NCBI GenBank assembly: GCA_021108375.1
Contig: JAIORA010000015.1
Span: 1-64,000, forward strand
Reading direction: 5' to 3'
Source of the DNA: Anaerohalosphaeraceae bacterium
GTDB lineage: Bacteria; Planctomycetota; Phycisphaerae; Sedimentisphaerales; UBA12454
Length of the DNA: 64,000 bases
Every line of letters starts with the position of its first letter. Within the stretch, counting starts at the first letter, position 1. The position numbers and the translations under genes were made by a program. A model generated the notes under the pieces. The model worked only from the letters and a program-made list of their open reading frames with translations, ran no database searches and was not told the origin of the DNA. Shown one piece after another: positions 24,500 to 33,778 of this stretch.

Positions 24500-25845
24500 T
24501 GACTCATCAGCTTTATTATTTTATCAAGGTCGTTTTCGCATTCAACCGGGGCATTGCTGTAACTGCCCTGCAGGTCTTTGTGGTAGTTAACCGTAACGTC
24601 AGGGTCTTTGAGACAGTGGCCGGTAAGAACGCAGGCAATTTTTTCGCCGGGCTTAATTTCGCTGGAAGCAAGAAGATTTTTCAAACCCGCAATCGTTGCC
24701 GCCGAGGCCGGCTCACAGCCCAGGCCGTATCTGCCAATCAGTGCCTTGGCATCAGTTATTTCAGAATCCGTAACGGAAGTTACTATGCCGTCGCAAACAT
24801 CTATCGCACGGAGACATTTTTTGAGATTTACCGGCCGGGATATTTCTATTGCTGATGCGCAGGTGTGAGGCGAATAATTCTTTGCTGTCAGCTCGGCATA
24901 ATAGTCATCAATAATGGCTGTATCTATATGCCCATCGTTCCATCTAAGCGATTTATTATTCACCAAATCGGTCAGCGTGTCAGCACCGGAGGCGTTTATA
25001 ATCGCCAGTCTTGGTATCTTCTCAATTAAGCCCAACTGCTTAAGTTCGGCAAAAGCCTTGCCGAATGCGCTGGAGTTGCCGAGGTTGCCGCCGGGGACAA
25101 TAATCCAATCTGGCACTTCCCAGCCAAGTCCTTCAATAATACGGTACATAATTGTTTTTTGCCCTTCAAGCCTGAACGGGTTGAGCGAATTGAGCAGGTA
25201 CAGTCCCATATTCGTACAGACATCCTGCACCTGTTTCATACAATCGTCGAAATCGCCGAGTATCTGTATGGTCTTCGCTCCGTAGTCCATCGCCTGGCTG
25301 AGCTTGCCGAAAGCTATTCTGCCGGAACCGATAAAAACCGTACACTTCAGCCCGCAATGATTGGCGTACACCGCGACAGCGGCACTGGTATTGCCGGTAG
25401 ATGCGCACGCACAGGATTTCGCGCCGACCATATCAGCGTGGCTAAAAGCAGCGGTCATTCCGTTATCTTTGAACGAGCCGGAAGGATTGAGTCCTTCGTA
25501 TTGCAAAAACAAATTACCGGCATCAACACCTAAAAATGATGCCAAATTGTCGTTGCGTTCCAGAAGCGTTTGGCCTTCGCCGATAGAAATTTTGTTTTCG
25601 TCAGGGCAAAAATTCAACAGCTCTCTAAATCGCCAAACACCAGAAAAATCCAGCCGGTTATTTCTCGTTGACCACCGTTTTCTGAAATCCGAAAGTTTTT
25701 TTGGAACGTTAATGTTTTCCCAATTATATTTGATGTCCAGTAAATCGCCGCAAGTCGGGCATTTAAACATTGACTCAGTGGTGGCAAACTCGGCACCGCA
25801 TTTTGGATTTATACATTTCTGGTAGGCTGTTTGTTTGCCAGACAT
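24493..25845 (-). CDS. thrC: Threonine synthase
   Basis: A 450-residue PLP enzyme converting O-phosphohomoserine to threonine. A short zinc-ribbon-like N-terminus ([10 protein letters not shown], then [11 protein letters not shown]) precedes the catalytic fold, as in the archaeal/plant-like class. The PLP Lys is in [14 protein letters not shown] (about residue 125). Other blocks are [15 protein letters not shown] and the PLP-phosphate loop [16 protein letters not shown]. The start at ATG 25845 has GGAG 6 bases upstream; a longer frame would overlap the HAD gene. It precedes GT39 with a 7-base overlap and follows the HAD hydrolase gene closely. Confidence 0.93.
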   Translation of the reverse strand: MSGKQTAYQKCINPKCGAEFATTESMFKCPTCGDLLDIKYNWENINVPKKLSDFRKRWSTRNNRLDFSGVWRFRELLNFCPDENKISIGEGQTLLERNDNLASFLGVDAGNLFLQYEGLNPSGSFKDNGMTAAFSHADMVGAKSCACASTGNTSAAVAVYANHCGLKCTVFIGSGRIAFGKLSQAMDYGAKTIQILGDFDDCMKQVQDVCTNMGLYLLNSLNPFRLEGQKTIMYRIIEGLGWEVPDWIIVPGGNLGNSSAFGKAFAELKQLGLIEKIPRLAIINASGADTLTDLVNNKSLRWNDGHIDTAIIDDYYAELTAKNYSPHTCASAIEISRPVNLKKCLRAIDVCDGIVTSVTDSEITDAKALIGRYGLGCEPASAATIAGLKNLLASSEIKPGEKIACVLTGHCLKDPDVTVNYHKDLQGSYSNAPVECENDLDKIIKLMSQC

Positions 25846-25861
25846 TCTAATCTCCGTTACT

Positions 25862-26617
25862 TTATACCTTGCAGCCATTATTTATTTTTTCGACAACGCC
25901 GGGCAGCTCGGCAAGCTTTTCAATCTTTATCACATTTCCAGGGACTTTTTTATTCCTGTTTGTATATGCCTTTTTCAGCACAGAAAGCATATTAGCACGC
26001 ATTGAGCCGGCCACGTCCGTATCAAGCCTGTCGCCGACAAAAAGTGTGTTTTCAGGAGCGATGTTTATCTTGCTGGCAGCGTCGATAAAAATTCTCCTGT
26101 CGGGCTTGCGATAATTAAATTGATATGAATACAGTTTGATATCGAAAAAATCCAGCAGCCCAAATTGCTCAAGATGCCTTTCAAGGCTGGCAGCATTGAT
26201 AAAAGTATTGGACAGAATCCCAAGTTTCAGCCCGGCAGCTTTCAACTTGCCGAGAGTCTCTTTAACGCCCTCTTCGGCCTTGCCGAATTTGCTCAGGGGG
26301 GCATACCAGCACCAGGCAAACTCTTTCCACTGCTCGGCGCTGAGCTTGACACCTTTTTTCTGTGTTTGTTTGCGGAGCAGCTCGGAAGAATCGAAATCTC
26401 TTCCGGCAATAGTTGACCAGATATGATAAAGACGAATCATCATCAGATGTTTTCTGAGAAAGCATCCCACTCGGCCGACCGGCTGATTCATCTCCCTCAG
26501 AAAGTCATACGCGCGCTGGCCACCCTGCCTGAAGAGACCAACCGCATCAACTTTGCCGAAAGTCAGCAGTGTCTCGCCAAGGTCAAAAAGAACAGCTTTT
26601 ACCTTCGCATCACTCAA
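25862..26617 (-). CDS. HAD-superfamily hydrolase
   Basis: A 251-residue haloacid-dehalogenase-fold phosphatase-like protein. Motif I is [10 protein letters not shown]: the nucleophile Asp is present, but the acid/base Asp two residues later is Gly, a variant seen in some HAD members. Motif II is LGILSNTF, motif III the Lys in YRKPDRRIF and motif [14 protein letters not shown]. An alpha-helical cap lies between I and II. The substrate is unknown. The start is tentatively TTG 26617 with GAGG 6 bases upstream; a TTG at 26656 would bring it within 4 bases of the tRNA gene. Confidence 0.82.
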   Translation of the reverse strand: MSDAKVKAVLFDLGETLLTFGKVDAVGLFRQGGQRAYDFLREMNQPVGRVGCFLRKHLMMIRLYHIWSTIAGRDFDSSELLRKQTQKKGVKLSAEQWKEFAWCWYAPLSKFGKAEEGVKETLGKLKAAGLKLGILSNTFINAASLERHLEQFGLLDFFDIKLYSYQFNYRKPDRRIFIDAASKINIAPENTLFVGDRLDTDVAGSMRANMLSVLKKAYTNRNKKVPGNVIKIEKLAELPGVVEKINNGCKV

Positions 26618-26660
26618 GAAAAACCTCGTAATAACATTCGGGGATGATTTCCACAATGAT

Positions 26661-26744
26661 TAGCCAAGGTGGGAGTCGAACCCACACGCCCATTACGAGC
26701 AGGGGATTTTAAATCCCCAGCGTCTGCCATTCCGCCACTCGGCC
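26661..26744 (-). tRNA. tRNA-Leu (anticodon UAA)
   Basis: On the minus strand an 84-base class II tRNA. The acceptor stem pairs GGCCGAG with CTTGGCT (G-U at the first pair), then TGGCGGAATGGCAGACGC forms the D arm. The anticodon stem GGGGA / TCCCC encloses TTTAAAA, giving UAA. A variable arm follows and the T arm GTGGG-TTCGACT-CCCAC. CCA is not encoded. The long variable arm and D-arm sequence are typical of leucine tRNAs. Confidence 0.95.
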
Positions 26745-26826
26745 AGCCTCTTTGAAAAATCCACAATTTTGCTCATATCAACCAAAATTGCGGAGAGTAT
26801 AATAGCCTTAAAAGCAGTAAAAGTCA

Positions 26827-26860
26827 AATGCCGATTCCTCATTTACGAAGAACCGGCATT
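26827..26860 (-). terminator. Hairpin downstream of the histidine kinase gene
   Basis: Arms AATGCCGATTC (26827-26837) and GAACCGGCATT (26850-26860) pair over 11 bases with one mismatch. On the minus strand it is followed by TTTGACTTTT, an imperfect U tract. It lies 28 bases after the kinase stop. Confidence 0.45.
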
Positions 26861-26888
26861 ATAAATCTGAATCGAAATTTTCAGGCTT

Positions 26889-29387
26889 TTATGCCTGTTT
26901 TATATTTTGCCTGTCGGCGGCCTGCTGTTTTGCGATTGTTTTCCAGTCGTCTTTTGCGAGAAATTCGACAAGTGCCTCGAAAACCTCCTTAAATTTCGGG
27001 AAAATACTATGGATTTTTTCCAAATCCTCGTCCCGACCCGCACATTCAAGCTCAGCCGCCAAAGATGACAAAACAGCAGCTCCAACTGTTCCGGAAGAAC
27101 CCTTGATAGCGTGGGCATAAAACTTCACTTCCTGGCAATCATCCACTTCGCAGGCAGTGGTCAGCTTTGCCATTCTCTCGATGCTGTCGCTCAAAAAGAT
27201 AGGCAGAATCTCATCGACAAGCTCTTCATCACCCATCCTGTCCATCAAGAGGTCCCAGTCAATAAGTAGGATTTGATTGTTGACGCTGTTTACATTTTCG
27301 TTTGACATTTTTTTGTCTCCTTTTATTTTTTTCCCTGACACCGGCAGGGCATCGTCCCGGCTCGGCAGATATTTACTAAGTATCGTAAAAAGCTCATTCG
27401 TATTTATAGGCTTCGGTAGATAATCATTGCATCCAGCGTCGTAGCATTTCTGGTCGTCGCCCCTCATCGCATTTGCGGTAAGGGCAATAATCGGAGTTTC
27501 AAAACCCTTTTCCCGCAGCAATTTTGTGGCTTCGTAGCCATTCATAACCGGCATCTGAATATCCATTAAAACAACATCAAACTCCTCGCTGTGAGCCCTT
27601 TCCACAGCCTTGCGTCCATCATCTACAATAACAGGTTCAAGCCCTATCTTTCTGAGAATAAGTTCTATAAGACTCTGATTTGTATGGCTGTCTTCTGCAA
27701 TGAGTACCTTGCCGCAAAGTTTTTTATTCTTAGCATTTGAATTTTTAGCAGGGGTTGCTGCAGGGGTTGCTTTGCTATCGATGAGGCTGGGAGGAGACTG
27801 TTTTTTTATTTCTATTTTCACACCCCTGTCGCTATCTATCCGGGCTTCAGTACCGGCAGGTATCATCAGTGAAAAAGTTGTTCCGTTTTTACCTGAACTG
27901 ACAACGTCTATTTTTCCGCCGAGCAAATCGGCCATCCGTTTTGTAATCGTTAAGCCAAGACCTGTGCCGCCATATTTTTTTGATACACTATCAGCCTGAG
28001 AAAACGGCTCGAAAATAGTCTTCCGCATACAAGCAGGCACGCCTATTCCCGTATCCTTAACGTCAAATCTGATAAATAAATCGTCCTCCTGCCAGGCTGA
28101 AACATTTATCTCTATACTGCCGGAATCAGTGAATTTTATGGCATTGCCAACGATATTGACAAGGCACTGTTTCAGCCTTAAGGGGTCAGTAAAAATTGCG
28201 TCCGGCACATCCGGGCTGATTTCTGAATTTAAACTGATATTTTTTCTCGCCGCGGCCTGCCTGAACAGATTCGCAACGCCGCTGATTACTGTCTCCGGGC
28301 TGCAATTGGTAAATTCGACATTGAGTTTGCCGGACTCCATCTTTGAAAAATCGAGAATATCATTGATTGTACGCAAGAGACTGCGACCGCTTTCGCGGAT
28401 GATTTCTATCTGGTCCTTGTATTCTTCATCGATATTTTCTTCGGAAAGCACCTCGCTGAAACCGATTATGGCATTCATCGGAGTGCGTATTTCGTGGCTT
28501 ATCTTGGCAAGAAACTCGCCTTTGGATTTATTTATTTCGTTATTTTCCTGAACAAGCTTATTGACGTGCAGGAATGAAGCCTGGAGTTGTTTTTTTATTT
28601 TCTCGACATCCTGATGAGATTTTTCAGCCTCGGATGTTTTTTTATTTACGAGTTTTTCGAGAATCTTCTTTATCTTTTTGCTCCTGTAAAGTTCCTGTGC
28701 CATAAACAATGTCATCGTCGATATCACTATTAAGGAAAATGTCGTTACCCCAGCCTGGAGCTTTGCTGCTTCCTGCGAAATGCTATCCATAATAGCTGTA
28801 TCTAACTCAGTTATTACAGATTCTCGCAAATCTTTGGACCTATCAAGGATGCATCTGTTTTGATTGATTATTTCCGATATGGCAGCGTACTCATTCTTGG
28901 CCAAATCACTTCGGCGATAAAGCCCGAAGGAATACAGCAGGCCATAGCCATTACCGCTGGCAGAGGCAGGATTGCTCTTAATGCAATCCTGCAATCTGGT
29001 GTTCATCTTTTCATACTCATTTTTGATGCCCGCCCATATCTGCCCGACACGAGAGAGCTTAACTCCTAAAGCGGAATTATTTTTCGCTATCATCCGCGCC
29101 TGGGTATTCATAAGCAGCAGAGTTATTTTCTGGTCGAGAGATTGTATATTATCATACCAACAATATACATCCTGCCCATTCACAGATCTGCTCAACAAAC
29201 CCAGAGTCTCGGCATCGACCATATACCAACTGTGCAATACCGAATGAATCTGCTGTCTTTCGTGATTCAGATTTGCGATTTCCCTGTTAGAATATTCCAT
29301 CAATACAATGATGGACACAAAGCACAAGCTACCGATAACAATGGTGCCTTTGATAGAAAAATGATATTTGTTCTTTCTGCTGCTCAT
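26889..29387 (-). CDS. Hybrid sensor histidine kinase with receiver and HPt domains
   Basis: An 832-residue inner-membrane phosphorelay protein. Two membrane helices (about 14-30 and 215-235) bracket a roughly 190-residue helical periplasmic sensor. A coiled coil leads to HisKA, with the phospho-acceptor His in ISHEIRTPMNAIIGFSEVL. The HATPase_c domain shows the N box (NIVGNAIKFTDSG), DTGIGVP and GGTGLGLTITKRM. The receiver (about 570-690) has DIQMPVMNGYEATK with the acceptor Asp and the conserved Lys in LPKPI. A C-terminal HPt domain has AHAIKGSSGTVGA. It is a complete His-Asp-His relay needing a separate response regulator, which is not adjacent. The signal is unknown. Confidence 0.95.
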   Translation of the reverse strand: MSSRKNKYHFSIKGTIVIGSLCFVSIIVLMEYSNREIANLNHERQQIHSVLHSWYMVDAETLGLLSRSVNGQDVYCWYDNIQSLDQKITLLLMNTQARMIAKNNSALGVKLSRVGQIWAGIKNEYEKMNTRLQDCIKSNPASASGNGYGLLYSFGLYRRSDLAKNEYAAISEIINQNRCILDRSKDLRESVITELDTAIMDSISQEAAKLQAGVTTFSLIVISTMTLFMAQELYRSKKIKKILEKLVNKKTSEAEKSHQDVEKIKKQLQASFLHVNKLVQENNEINKSKGEFLAKISHEIRTPMNAIIGFSEVLSEENIDEEYKDQIEIIRESGRSLLRTINDILDFSKMESGKLNVEFTNCSPETVISGVANLFRQAAARKNISLNSEISPDVPDAIFTDPLRLKQCLVNIVGNAIKFTDSGSIEINVSAWQEDDLFIRFDVKDTGIGVPACMRKTIFEPFSQADSVSKKYGGTGLGLTITKRMADLLGGKIDVVSSGKNGTTFSLMIPAGTEARIDSDRGVKIEIKKQSPPSLIDSKATPAATPAKNSNAKNKKLCGKVLIAEDSHTNQSLIELILRKIGLEPVIVDDGRKAVERAHSEEFDVVLMDIQMPVMNGYEATKLLREKGFETPIIALTANAMRGDDQKCYDAGCNDYLPKPINTNELFTILSKYLPSRDDALPVSGKKIKGDKKMSNENVNSVNNQILLIDWDLLMDRMGDEELVDEILPIFLSDSIERMAKLTTACEVDDCQEVKFYAHAIKGSSGTVGAAVLSSLAAELECAGRDEDLEKIHSIFPKFKEVFEALVEFLAKDDWKTIAKQQAADRQNIKQA

Positions 29388-29603
29388 CTAAAAATAGTTC
29401 CCTACAATTTACTCGTTCCACAAATGAAAGGTCAAACTCTCGCACTGTCTTTTGTCGGCCTAAACGACCCATATATATGGCTTTAAATAAACATTTTAGT
29501 CACCAAGACCATAACTTGTTGCTTAAAAAGGAGTTGCGATATGGCCTTTTGGTAAACTTCCCCAAGCAAAACCCTATTGTCTCCATTATGGGACGTTTAA
29601 TCG

Positions 29604-29631
29604 TTGCTGTCGGAGCAGAGGCGGGTATAAT
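29604..29631 (+). promoter_or_regulatory. Candidate promoter giving a near-leaderless mRNA for the M20 deacylase
   Basis: TTGCTG (29604-29609), a 16-base spacer and a perfect TATAAT (29626-29631) end only 9 bases before the ATG at 29641. The expected transcription start falls at or within about 3 bases of the ATG, and no Shine-Dalgarno site fits between. Confidence 0.5.
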
Positions 29632-29640
29632 CCCACGATT

Positions 29641-30753
29641 ATGACAGAACTTTTAAAAAAACTGATAAACGCCAAATCTACCGCCGAAGATGGCGAATTT
29701 GACGCTGCTGTTGTCTTGGGCGATTATTTTAAAAACTGCGGACTCAGCGCAGAAATCGACTGCTGGCAGGACAATCGCGCAAACCTTATTTTAAGAACAG
29801 GCCCCAAAACTAAAGCCGGGCCGCTGGTATTTTTATGCCATCTCGATGTAGTACCGCCCGGCAAAGAACCTTGGACTTCGGAGCCGTTTGAAGCAACTGA
29901 AAGAGATGGCAAAATATACGGCAGAGGTGCCGTCGATATGAAAGGGCCTATCGCCGCTTGTGCAACTGCAATAGCCGAAATTGTAAACTCGAACACCACG
30001 CTGAAAGGCGAAATAATCTTTGCTGCCGTTGCCGCTGAAGAAACCGACAGTTGCGGAGTAAGTCGCTTTATGCAAAAATATGAAAAAAGCATAACGACAC
30101 CGGCAAAAATCATCGTAACCGAACCGACCGATTTTGCCCTGGTAACTGCCCACAAAAGTTTGCTCTGGCTGGAAGTTATCACAATGGGCAAAACCGCGCA
30201 CGGCTCAATGCCCGCACTTGGCGTAAACGCGATTGAGTTTATGGTCGAATTTATAGAAAAAGTTTCCAGCTATAACGTCAGCAAAAAAACCGATGAACTG
30301 CTTGGGCAAGGCTCATTAAGCGTTAATAAAATATCAGGCGGAACAGCAACTAATATCGTACCGGAATTTTGTCGAACAGAAATCGACATCAGAACACTTC
30401 CGGAAAATAACAATGAAGAGATTTTGAGAGACCTTGAAAATATCTTCGAAACAATCAAAAAAACAAACAGCAAATTTAAAGCAGAAATGAAAATCCTGAG
30501 AAATTGTCCCGGCCTGCAAACCGACCAGCAATCGGATTTTATTAAGCGTCTGCAAAAAATTCTCGGAATCGACAAATGTACCGCTGTATCGTTTACAACT
30601 GATGCCCCACACGTCGCGGGGCTCGGCCCGGTTGCGGTTTTCGGCCCTGGCAAACCGGACATGTGCCATAAGCCAGATGAACACATCTCGATAGCAGACC
30701 TTAAAACTGCTGTTGATTGCTATAAGAAGATTATACTGGAATTTCCGGGGTAG
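29641..30753 (+). CDS. M20-family metallodeacylase (ArgE/DapE-like)
   Basis: A 370-residue di-zinc amidohydrolase. Metal-binding segments are FLCHLDVVPPG (HxD, about residues 64-74), GRGAVDMKGPIAA, AAEETDSCGVS (the general-base Glu-Glu pair), VTEPTD and the C-terminal His in GPGKPDMCHKPDEH. The inserted dimerisation domain contains TMGKTAHGSMP. The family includes acetylornithine deacetylase and succinyl-diaminopimelate desuccinylase; the exact substrate cannot be fixed by eye. Its stop is 6 bases from that of the converging dnaA. Confidence 0.88.
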   Translation: MTELLKKLINAKSTAEDGEFDAAVVLGDYFKNCGLSAEIDCWQDNRANLILRTGPKTKAGPLVFLCHLDVVPPGKEPWTSEPFEATERDGKIYGRGAVDMKGPIAACATAIAEIVNSNTTLKGEIIFAAVAAEETDSCGVSRFMQKYEKSITTPAKIIVTEPTDFALVTAHKSLLWLEVITMGKTAHGSMPALGVNAIEFMVEFIEKVSSYNVSKKTDELLGQGSLSVNKISGGTATNIVPEFCRTEIDIRTLPENNNEEILRDLENIFETIKKTNSKFKAEMKILRNCPGLQTDQQSDFIKRLQKILGIDKCTAVSFTTDAPHVAGLGPVAVFGPGKPDMCHKPDEHISIADLKTAVDCYKKIILEFPG

Positions 30754-30759
30754 AGCGAT

Positions 30760-32166
30760 TTAAGCTATCGCATCGTGAAGTTGGGCGAGTATATCGCGGG
30801 CGGGAACTATTTTGTTGCCGTTAGGACTCTGCCAATTTACATCGGCGTTTCTTTCAAGCAGGCCTTCGATTTTTCTGCACGCCAAAATCACCGTCGCGTG
30901 ATTCTTATTTCCCATCAGCCGACCTATCTCCGGAAACGACATCTTGGTACACTTGCGAGCCAGATACATACTGAAAGACCTTGCAGTGCTTACAGTTCTG
31001 TCCTTTTTGGACGAATGTATATCAGCTGGAGTTATGCCAAAAAATGTCGTTGCCGCTGACTCAATATCGGAAATGTGAACAATCGGGTCAGTCCTGGAAA
31101 GATGCTCGGCAAGAACCTCTTTAGCCATCGCGATAGTAATATCCTGGCCGCAAAGCGATGAGTAAGCGGTAAGTTTCAGCAACGCACCTTCTATTTCGCG
31201 GATACTGTTGCGAACATTTTCTGCGATATAAGCTATCACTTTCTCCGGCAGATGCCTGTTCATCGCCTCGGCTCTCTGGGAACATATCCGGCATCGCATT
31301 TTAAAATCCGGCGAGTTAATTTTAACTACCATACCAGAGACAAACCTGCTGACCAACCGCTCGCAAAGTTGGCCAATCATCTTCGGGTGAGCATCACTGG
31401 CGAGAACAATCTTCTTGCCGGCCATATCTATCGTATTAAAGGTATGCAAAAACTCTTCCTGGGTCGAGGGCTTGTTGGCAAGAAAATGGATATCGTCTAT
31501 TGCCAAAAGGTCGGCCTTTCTGAAACGCCGCCTGAAGGCTTCGAGTTTTTTGGTCTTCAGTGCCAGGATAAACTGATTGGTAAACTCCTCAGCCGAAACG
31601 TAAATCCACTTCGCCGTCGGGTTCAATCTAAATGTCTTGTTGCATATTCCCTGCATAAGATGCGTCTTGCCCAGCCCATAACCGCCGTGAATAAAAAGCG
31701 GATTAAACGGGCTTACAGGCTCATTAATCATACTGGTCGCCGCGTTATAGGCAAGTTGATTCGATGGGCCAACGACGTAATTGTCCATCGTGAGTTTCAA
31801 AAGCCGCTCATTTGTCGCTGGCTTTATCCGATTACGGGTCGTTGTGTTTTTAGCTCTGGCGACAAATCTGGCCTGGCTGTCAAGCTGTACTTTCCGCTGA
31901 TTGCCGGACAGTTCCGGCTCGATATTGAAAGTTACCTTTTTACTCTCGCCGGTAACATCAAGAGCGGCCTGACTTATTACGCTAAGGAAATGATTTTCAA
32001 TCCAGTTTCCAATAAACGGATTCGGCACACCAATTTTCAGATAGTCATCAGCGAGCGTAAACCTCGTTGATTTCTGAAACCAGACGCGATGCTTCTGCTG
32101 GCCTATCTTTTCAGCTATCATTTGATTGATAGCGATAATTTCATCCGTGATTGTTGCCTGCGTCAT
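30760..32166 (-). CDS. dnaA: Chromosomal replication initiator DnaA
   Basis: A 468-residue initiator. Domain I (about 1-85) recruits helicase. Domain III is AAA+, with Walker A IHGGYGLGKTHLMQ, Walker B LLAIDDIHFLA and sensor regions. Domain IV is the DnaA-box-binding HTH, with SAATTFFGITPADIHSSKKDR and the signature MYLARKCTKMSFPEIGRLMG followed by NHATVI. The start is placed at ATG 32166 (AGAGG 8 bases upstream) instead of the in-frame ATG 27 bases earlier. DnaA boxes lie just upstream. No dnaN is adjacent; the gene converges on the M20 deacylase. Confidence 0.97.
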   Translation of the reverse strand: MTQATITDEIIAINQMIAEKIGQQKHRVWFQKSTRFTLADDYLKIGVPNPFIGNWIENHFLSVISQAALDVTGESKKVTFNIEPELSGNQRKVQLDSQARFVARAKNTTTRNRIKPATNERLLKLTMDNYVVGPSNQLAYNAATSMINEPVSPFNPLFIHGGYGLGKTHLMQGICNKTFRLNPTAKWIYVSAEEFTNQFILALKTKKLEAFRRRFRKADLLAIDDIHFLANKPSTQEEFLHTFNTIDMAGKKIVLASDAHPKMIGQLCERLVSRFVSGMVVKINSPDFKMRCRICSQRAEAMNRHLPEKVIAYIAENVRNSIREIEGALLKLTAYSSLCGQDITIAMAKEVLAEHLSRTDPIVHISDIESAATTFFGITPADIHSSKKDRTVSTARSFSMYLARKCTKMSFPEIGRLMGNKNHATVILACRKIEGLLERNADVNWQSPNGNKIVPARDILAQLHDAIA

Positions 32167-32410
32167 GCAGAAAGCCTCTTTCCTGAATCGCATTATTAAT
32201 ACTGATAATCAAGGTTATACTAAGAATATATTACCAAACGATTGCCAAATCAATATCGTTTTATCAATATTCTTTTCCACAGAACCGAGGCGTTTAAATG
32301 GTATGACCTTGCGCGCGTTTTTTTTTTTTAATGAACATGTTTTACACAGCGCAAAACCATTTTGTGGAAAACATGTGAACTAATTTCTGCAAAACACCAA
32401 AACTTTTGGC
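32167..32410. other. oriC: Probable replication origin (oriC) upstream of dnaA
   Basis: An AT-rich 244-base region between dnaA and rsmB. It contains DnaA-box-like 9-mers TTTTCCACA at 32273-32281 (plus), TTTTACACA at 32340-32348 (plus) and TTTTCCACA at 32363-32371 (minus). The last two form an extended dyad: ACATGTTTTACACA (32335-32348) faces TGTGGAAAACATGT (32363-32376) across 14 bases, 13 of 14 positions matching. A run of ten or more T (32318-32329) and the stretch 32195-32270 (AT-rich, 'ataatcaaggttatactaag' type) could be the unwinding element. The consensus box is TTATCCACA; these differ at one or two positions. Confidence 0.65.
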
Positions 32411-33778
32411 TTATCTGCATACAACTGCCGCGTATCCGCCATCACAATCTTCCTGTGAAGCGTTTGGCAGAATAATTCGCTCGCTGAGCAGATGAAAATC
32501 ACTATGTTGATTAAGAAATGCCTTAATGATGTCCCCGTTTTCGTCGGCAATTATGCTGCAAGTGCTGTAGCAAATTTTTCCTTGCGGTTTTAACAACGCA
32601 ACTACCGACGAGAGCAGCTCTGTTTGAATTTTACAGATACTTTTGAGGTCTTTTTCGTTTATCCGATAGCGAACTTCCGGCCGTTTGGCCATAACACCTG
32701 TGTTTGAACAGGGAGCGTCTATAAGAATTGAATCGAAAAGGCCAAGTTCTGACGCAATGGCTGGTAATTTGTCATAATTCACTGTTTGCACAGATGTTAT
32801 AGATAGTCTGGATACACTTTGGCTGACCTTTTTTAGCCTTTGAGAATTGATGTCCGTAGCGATTACCCTGCCATTATCGCCAATTAGCTGGGCAATCTGA
32901 ATCGTTTTCGTCCCCGGTGCGGCACAAATATCCAAAACGCTCTCACCGGGGGCCGGAGCCAAAAGTTTAACCGCTTTGCCTGCTGTAATATCCTGAATCA
33001 TAAACAAGCCCCGCTTAAAACCTGCCAAAGCGGAGATATTGCCCGGACTGCCAAGTCTTATCACGTTTGGCTCGCTCGTCAGGCTGCAATCAACACCCTC
33101 AGTGAGCAATTCATCGCAGAGCTTTTCAGCTGATATTTTGAGCGTATTGGCCCTTGCGTATATGCTCGGCCTGCGATTGCACCCGAAACATATCCCGATG
33201 GTTCGCTCAAAACCAAATTCGTCCAGCCACCGCCTTATCAGCCATAACGGCAGAGAAAACGCGCAGCTAAGATACTCCGCCGGAGCTGTTTCAGGCTCAG
33301 GCAGAATGTCCAACTTGAATTGACAGCCCGAAGCGGTGCTTATCGGCACTGTTTTAGCTTTGTCAGACTCGACAAAATCGACGGACTTGTTCTCTATCGC
33401 CCTGGCGGTATTGCGTAAAAGCGCATTCACGAAACCAGAAGCCTTTTTAGCTGTGCAGGAAGCAAGATTGACCGCCTCGTTTACGATGGCATAGTCTGCC
33501 TGGCTCGAACTAAAAACGATTTCGTAGATGCCGATTCTAATAATGTTTAGTATAGGCCTTGATATTTTATCGATATTCCTGTCGGAAATTGTCTCAATGA
33601 TTCGGTCTATCAGCAGTCGATTTCTAACAACCCCCAGCACAACATCTATAACCTGTCTTCTGCGCTCACTTTTGCCGGTGTATTGGTCGATAAGCTCAGC
33701 AATATTTTTTTTCGCGGGGTCAAATCTATCCAGAACAGAGGTGGCAATTCGCCTGAAATTTACCTCCGAAATGCTCAT
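32411..33778 (-). CDS. rsmB: 16S rRNA (cytosine-967 C5)-methyltransferase
   Basis: A 455-residue enzyme with an N-terminal NusB-like RNA-binding domain (about 1-140) and a Rossmann methyltransferase domain. The SAM-binding motif is LDICAAPGTKTIQIAQ, followed by IATDINSQRL. The two catalytic cysteines lie in IDAPCSNTGVMAKRPEVR and CYSTCSI. It methylates C967 of 16S rRNA in other bacteria. It overlaps the end of fmt by 4 bases, and the run rsmB-fmt-def-lptB is read in the order lptB-def-fmt-rsmB. Confidence 0.94.
   Translation of the reverse strand: MSISEVNFRRIATSVLDRFDPAKKNIAELIDQYTGKSERRRQVIDVVLGVVRNRLLIDRIIETISDRNIDKISRPILNIIRIGIYEIVFSSSQADYAIVNEAVNLASCTAKKASGFVNALLRNTARAIENKSVDFVESDKAKTVPISTASGCQFKLDILPEPETAPAEYLSCAFSLPLWLIRRWLDEFGFERTIGICFGCNRRPSIYARANTLKISAEKLCDELLTEGVDCSLTSEPNVIRLGSPGNISALAGFKRGLFMIQDITAGKAVKLLAPAPGESVLDICAAPGTKTIQIAQLIGDNGRVIATDINSQRLKKVSQSVSRLSITSVQTVNYDKLPAIASELGLFDSILIDAPCSNTGVMAKRPEVRYRINEKDLKSICKIQTELLSSVVALLKPQGKICYSTCSIIADENGDIIKAFLNQHSDFHLLSERIILPNASQEDCDGGYAAVVCR

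Noticed and set aside
31252-32070. 272-codon plus-strand frame opposite dnaA
   Set aside because: It is antisense to a certain dnaA and has the skewed composition of a shadow frame.
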